Positions 62,424-64,000 of a stretch of 64,000 nucleotides of DNA are shown here, piece after piece. The notes beneath the pieces were generated by a model. The model saw only the letters and a program-made list of their open reading frames with translations, did not search any database and had not been told where the DNA came from. Origin of the DNA: Rs1 sp029027825 (GTDB lineage: Bacteria > Pseudomonadota > Gammaproteobacteria > Pseudomonadales > Balneatricaceae); the NCBI GenBank assembly GCA_029027825.1, contig CP093399.1, positions 4,728,814 to 4,792,813 on the forward strand, given 5' to 3'. A program made the translations under genes and the position numbers. Numbering within the stretch: position 1 is the first letter of the stretch; every line of letters begins with the position of its first letter.

Positions 62424-63851
62424 ATGTTACCTGTAATTGCAATAGTAGGTCGACCAAATGTTGGCAAGTCGACTTTATTTAATCGCCTAACCAAAACTTG
62501 GGCTGCACTCGTGGCAGATATGCCTGGTGTTACTCGAGATAGAAAATACGGTGAAGGTCAGTGCTCAGAGCACAGCTTTATTGTAGTGGATACAGGTGGT
62601 ATCACAGGTGACGAACAAGGCATTGACTACAAAATGGCCGAGCAGTCGCTGCTGGCAATTGAAGAGGCCGATGTTGTATTGTTCATGGTAGATGGTCGTC
62701 ATGGTTTGAATCCTGGTGATCAGCAAATTGCCAACTATTTACGAAAAACTAAAGAAAATGTCCATTTAGTGGTCAACAAAACTGATGGTATAGATCCAGA
62801 TATAGCCACCGCAGATTTTCATAGTCTAGGCATGGGCGATCCCCTGGCTATAGCCGCCTCACAAAATCGCGGTGTGACACTGCTGATTGAGTATGTGCTA
62901 AAACCATTCCCTGAGTCTATTCAAGATGAAGATCGTCATTTAGGTAAAGGTGTGCGTATCGCTGTAGTTGGTCGACCAAATGTCGGCAAGTCTACTTTAG
63001 TCAATCGGCTATTAGGTGAGGAGCGGGTTATTGTTTTCGATGAGCCGGGAACCACCAGAGACAGTATCTATATTCCCTATGAGCGCGATGGTCAGCAATA
63101 CACCTTGATCGACACAGCTGGGGTTAGGCGCAGAAAAAATATCAAGGAAGCTGTGGAAAAATTTTCCATCATAAAAACTTTGCAGGCCATCAATGACGCC
63201 AACGTCGTAGTGTTGGTGATTGATGCTAGGCAGGGCGTTACCGATCAAGATTTACACATGTTAGGATTTGTCTTAAGTACTGGGCGTTCACTGGTTATTA
63301 CGCTTAATAAATGGGATGGAATGAGCAAAGAGGCGCGCGGCGAAGTAAAAGACCAAATTCAACGCAAATTAGAGTTTGCCAGTTTCGCGCGATTCCACTT
63401 TATCTCGGCGCTGCACGGCACTGGGGTTGGAGAAATGTATGAATCGATTACCGAAGCTTATGAATGTGCGATGATGAAGTGGACCACTAATTTTCTAACC
63501 ACATTGCTCGGCGATATAGTCACCAGTCACCAGCCGCCTTCTCCAGGTGGGCGCCGCATTAAGTTACGCTATGCGCATCAAGGGGGCTCTAACCCGCCGG
63601 TAATCGTTGTACATGGTAATCAAACAGATCAGTTACCACTGTCATATAAGAAGTATTTACAAAATAAATTTACCAAGAAACTAAAAGTGTTTGGTACTCC
63701 GATAAGATTTGAATTCAGAACTGGCATCAACCCTTTTGCTGAAGATAGAAATGATTCGACAGGCGAAAAATTAGATAAGAAAGAACGTTTCCAAAAGCAA
63801 ATTCGTAAATTGAGAAAAACTGCCTCTAAGAAAAAATCAGTGAGGAGATAA
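62424..63851 (+). CDS. der: ribosome biogenesis GTPase Der (EngA)
   Basis: Essential GTPase for 50S maturation, 475 aa. It has two GTPase domains: G1 motifs GRPNVGKSTLFN (near 8) and GRPNVGKSTLVN (near 187), with DTGG and DTAG G3 motifs and NKTD/NKWD G4 motifs. A C-terminal KH-like domain (RIKLRYAHQGGSNPPVIVVHGNQ) follows, then a basic tail. I start at ATG 62424 (MLPVIAIVGRPN). A GTG at 62391 lies within the terminator hairpin and has no ribosome site. Confidence 0.96.
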   Translation: MLPVIAIVGRPNVGKSTLFNRLTKTWAALVADMPGVTRDRKYGEGQCSEHSFIVVDTGGITGDEQGIDYKMAEQSLLAIEEADVVLFMVDGRHGLNPGDQQIANYLRKTKENVHLVVNKTDGIDPDIATADFHSLGMGDPLAIAASQNRGVTLLIEYVLKPFPESIQDEDRHLGKGVRIAVVGRPNVGKSTLVNRLLGEERVIVFDEPGTTRDSIYIPYERDGQQYTLIDTAGVRRRKNIKEAVEKFSIIKTLQAINDANVVVLVIDARQGVTDQDLHMLGFVLSTGRSLVITLNKWDGMSKEARGEVKDQIQRKLEFASFARFHFISALHGTGVGEMYESITEAYECAMMKWTTNFLTTLLGDIVTSHQPPSPGGRRIKLRYAHQGGSNPPVIVVHGNQTDQLPLSYKKYLQNKFTKKLKVFGTPIRFEFRTGINPFAEDRNDSTGEKLDKKERFQKQIRKLRKTASKKKSVRR

Positions 63852-63864
63852 AAGAGATAGCGTC

Positions 63865-63882
63865 GCAGACAGGCCTGTCTGC
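63865..63882. terminator. 18-bp perfect palindrome after der
   Basis: GCAGACAGGCCTGTCTGC begins 14 bp past the der stop and is followed by TTAAAAGC. As RNA it would form a stem with a small loop. It is probably the end of the operon, although the T-run is weak. The remaining 118 bp to the window end show a second weaker CTGTT/AACAG hairpin near 63909-63925 and no gene. Confidence 0.5.
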
Positions 63883-64000
63883 TTAAAAGCATAAGTCACC
63901 CAGTGGCTCTGTTCTTTAAAACAGGGTAAGGTATTGTTGCTTAAAAGGGTGCTATCCGGCTAGTTTGAATGACAATTTCATATTATTTAGAAAAATTTAA

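Noticed and set aside
1..64000. CRISPR arrays, rRNA and tRNA genes, prophage, restriction or toxin-antitoxin systems
   Set aside because: None was recognised on reading both strands; the only regular repeats are protein-coding (adhesin) or small mobile elements.

Overview
The window looks like a chromosomal segment of a motile, aerobic gammaproteobacterium of Pseudomonadales/Cellvibrionales type. Evidence: a FleQ-FleS-FleR (FlrABC) flagellar hierarchy with sigma-54 promoters, a split B12-dependent ribonucleotide reductase (NrdJa/NrdJb), and the suhB-trmJ-iscS...ndk-rlmN-pilF-rodZ-hisS-yfgM-bamB-der backbone. By eye the DNA is moderately AT-rich. I see no rRNA, tRNA, CRISPR array, prophage or complete insertion sequence. 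This assignment is inference from gene content and order.

Layout. 1-3358: end of fleQ, then fleS and fleR. 3949-5904: acs, standing alone inside the flagellar locus with its own terminator. 6283-20396: fliEFGHIJ, fliK and fliLMNOPQR-flhB, with strong sigma-54 promoters before fliE and fliK. The locus stops at flhB; flhA and later genes are not here. 20414-22243: an MmcQ/YjbR protein, an RpiR-type regulator and a YdcH-like protein. 22780-25741: nrdJa-nrdJb behind a pair of NrdR-like boxes 31 bp apart. 25889-30252: a TPP riboswitch heading thiD-thiZ-thiX-thiY and, after a small mobile element, tenA. This is a pyrimidine (HMP) uptake and salvage operon. 30437-31800: a divergent Lrp-type regulator and nitrilase-superfamily hydrolase. 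31813-40011: a 2732-residue repeat adhesin with a LapA/BapA-like N-terminus, about 19 Ig-like domains of 108 residues and a calcium-binding C-terminal region. 40456-47087: OsmC, an unknown protein, a Bcr/CflA-type exporter, CysQ, a secreted unknown, a LysR regulator, a small unknown and a YHS protein. 48458-51478: a large chemoreceptor. 51974-63851: suhB, trmJ, iscS, ndk, rlmN, pilF, rodZ, hisS, yfgM, bamB, der.

Four things deserve attention. (1) Two families of short non-autonomous mobile elements. Family 1 has six copies (termini like GAGACCTCTGCATAAC, four with perfect 5-bp target duplications, an internal stem with compensatory changes). Family 2 has three copies around the YHS gene. (2) The iron-sulfur locus is stripped to iscS alone, and this IscS ends at residue 383, lacking the C-terminal tail that docks IscU. 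(3) The neighbouring SuhB has lost three of four metal-ligand positions and is probably a non-catalytic protein. (4) The TPP riboswitch can be read as two mutually exclusive hairpins, one of which pairs the thiD GTG start codon.

All family assignments rest on recognition of motifs and gene order, without database searches. Percent identities, folding energies and copy numbers outside this window were not computed.
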